From contig JAGXSQ010000060.1 in NCBI GenBank assembly GCA_018333395.1, positions 1 through 7,084 on the forward strand: a stretch of 7,084 bases of DNA. Direction: 5' to 3'. Source of the stretch: Dethiobacter sp. (GTDB taxonomy: Bacteria > Bacillota_D > Dethiobacteria > Dethiobacterales > Dethiobacteraceae). Below the pieces are notes generated by a model. That model did not search any database. It was given only the letters and a program-made list of their open reading frames with translations, and was not told the DNA's origin. Shown piece after piece: positions 7,002 through 7,084 of this stretch. The translations under genes and the position numbers were made by a program. How positions within the stretch are numbered: the stretch's first letter is position 1; each line of letters begins with the position of its first letter.

Positions 7002-7084
7002 TGTCGCATAACCATGAAAAAAAGGCCAGTACTATTTTGCGATAAAATTATTATCAAAGATCCCAATAACCCTCATTTAAACTG
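7002..7084 (-). other. Upstream region of the DUF4338 gene, A/T-rich, possible element end
   Basis: No coding sequence is evident. TTGTCGCATAA (7001-7011) and TTTTGCGATAA (7035-7045) form an imperfect inverted pair (9 of 11 match). A weak minus-strand promoter candidate is TTGATA (7057-7052), 17 bases, TAGTAC (7034-7029); only its -35 is convincing. A run of seven A on the + strand (7017-7023) lies between. The right end of the insertion sequence may be here or just outside the window. Confidence 0.35.

Noticed and set aside
7017..7030. Seven-T run on the minus strand upstream of the DUF4338 gene as a terminator for an upstream gene
   Set aside because: No stable GC stem precedes it on that strand; only GGCC is adjacent.

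Overview
The window looks like a chromosomal segment of a Gram-positive-type anaerobe, most likely class Clostridia. This rests on three things: a GerMN-domain protein (a domain named after the Bacillus germination protein GerM), strong AGGAGG-like ribosome binding sites with a SigA-type promoter, and moderate base composition (near 50% G+C by eye). I cannot name the genus from sequence alone.

Left part (1-4173, + strand): three genes in one direction. The first is the C-terminal part of a gene that enters from the left edge and encodes two GerMN domains, preceded by a short stretch resembling the end of a beta-propeller blade. A 137-base gap with a good SigA-like promoter follows. Next come two translation housekeeping genes: argS (arginyl-tRNA synthetase, class I) and serS (seryl-tRNA synthetase, class II). 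They are 58 bases apart and probably co-transcribed. Neither is preceded by a recognisable T-box leader.

Middle (4174-4542): about 370 bases without a supported gene. It contains several small inverted and tandem repeats and a weak terminator candidate, and it separates serS from a convergent minus-strand unit.

Right part (4543-6962, - strand): a two-gene unit that I read as the core of an insertion sequence. Its first gene encodes a complete DUF4338 protein, the family that includes DruA of the Druantia anti-phage system. Its second gene encodes a 506-residue DDE transposase. The stop of the first and the start of the second overlap as ATGA, with a purine-rich ribosome binding site before the overlap, so the two are probably translationally coupled. 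The DUF4338 start region can fold into a hairpin that exposes a GA-rich ribosome binding site in its loop and pairs part of the start codon. I could not define the element's ends or a target-site duplication with confidence.

The pairing of a DruA-family protein with a transposase, without any DruE-type helicase in view, is the most interesting point: it suggests a transposition-related role for this family apart from defence.
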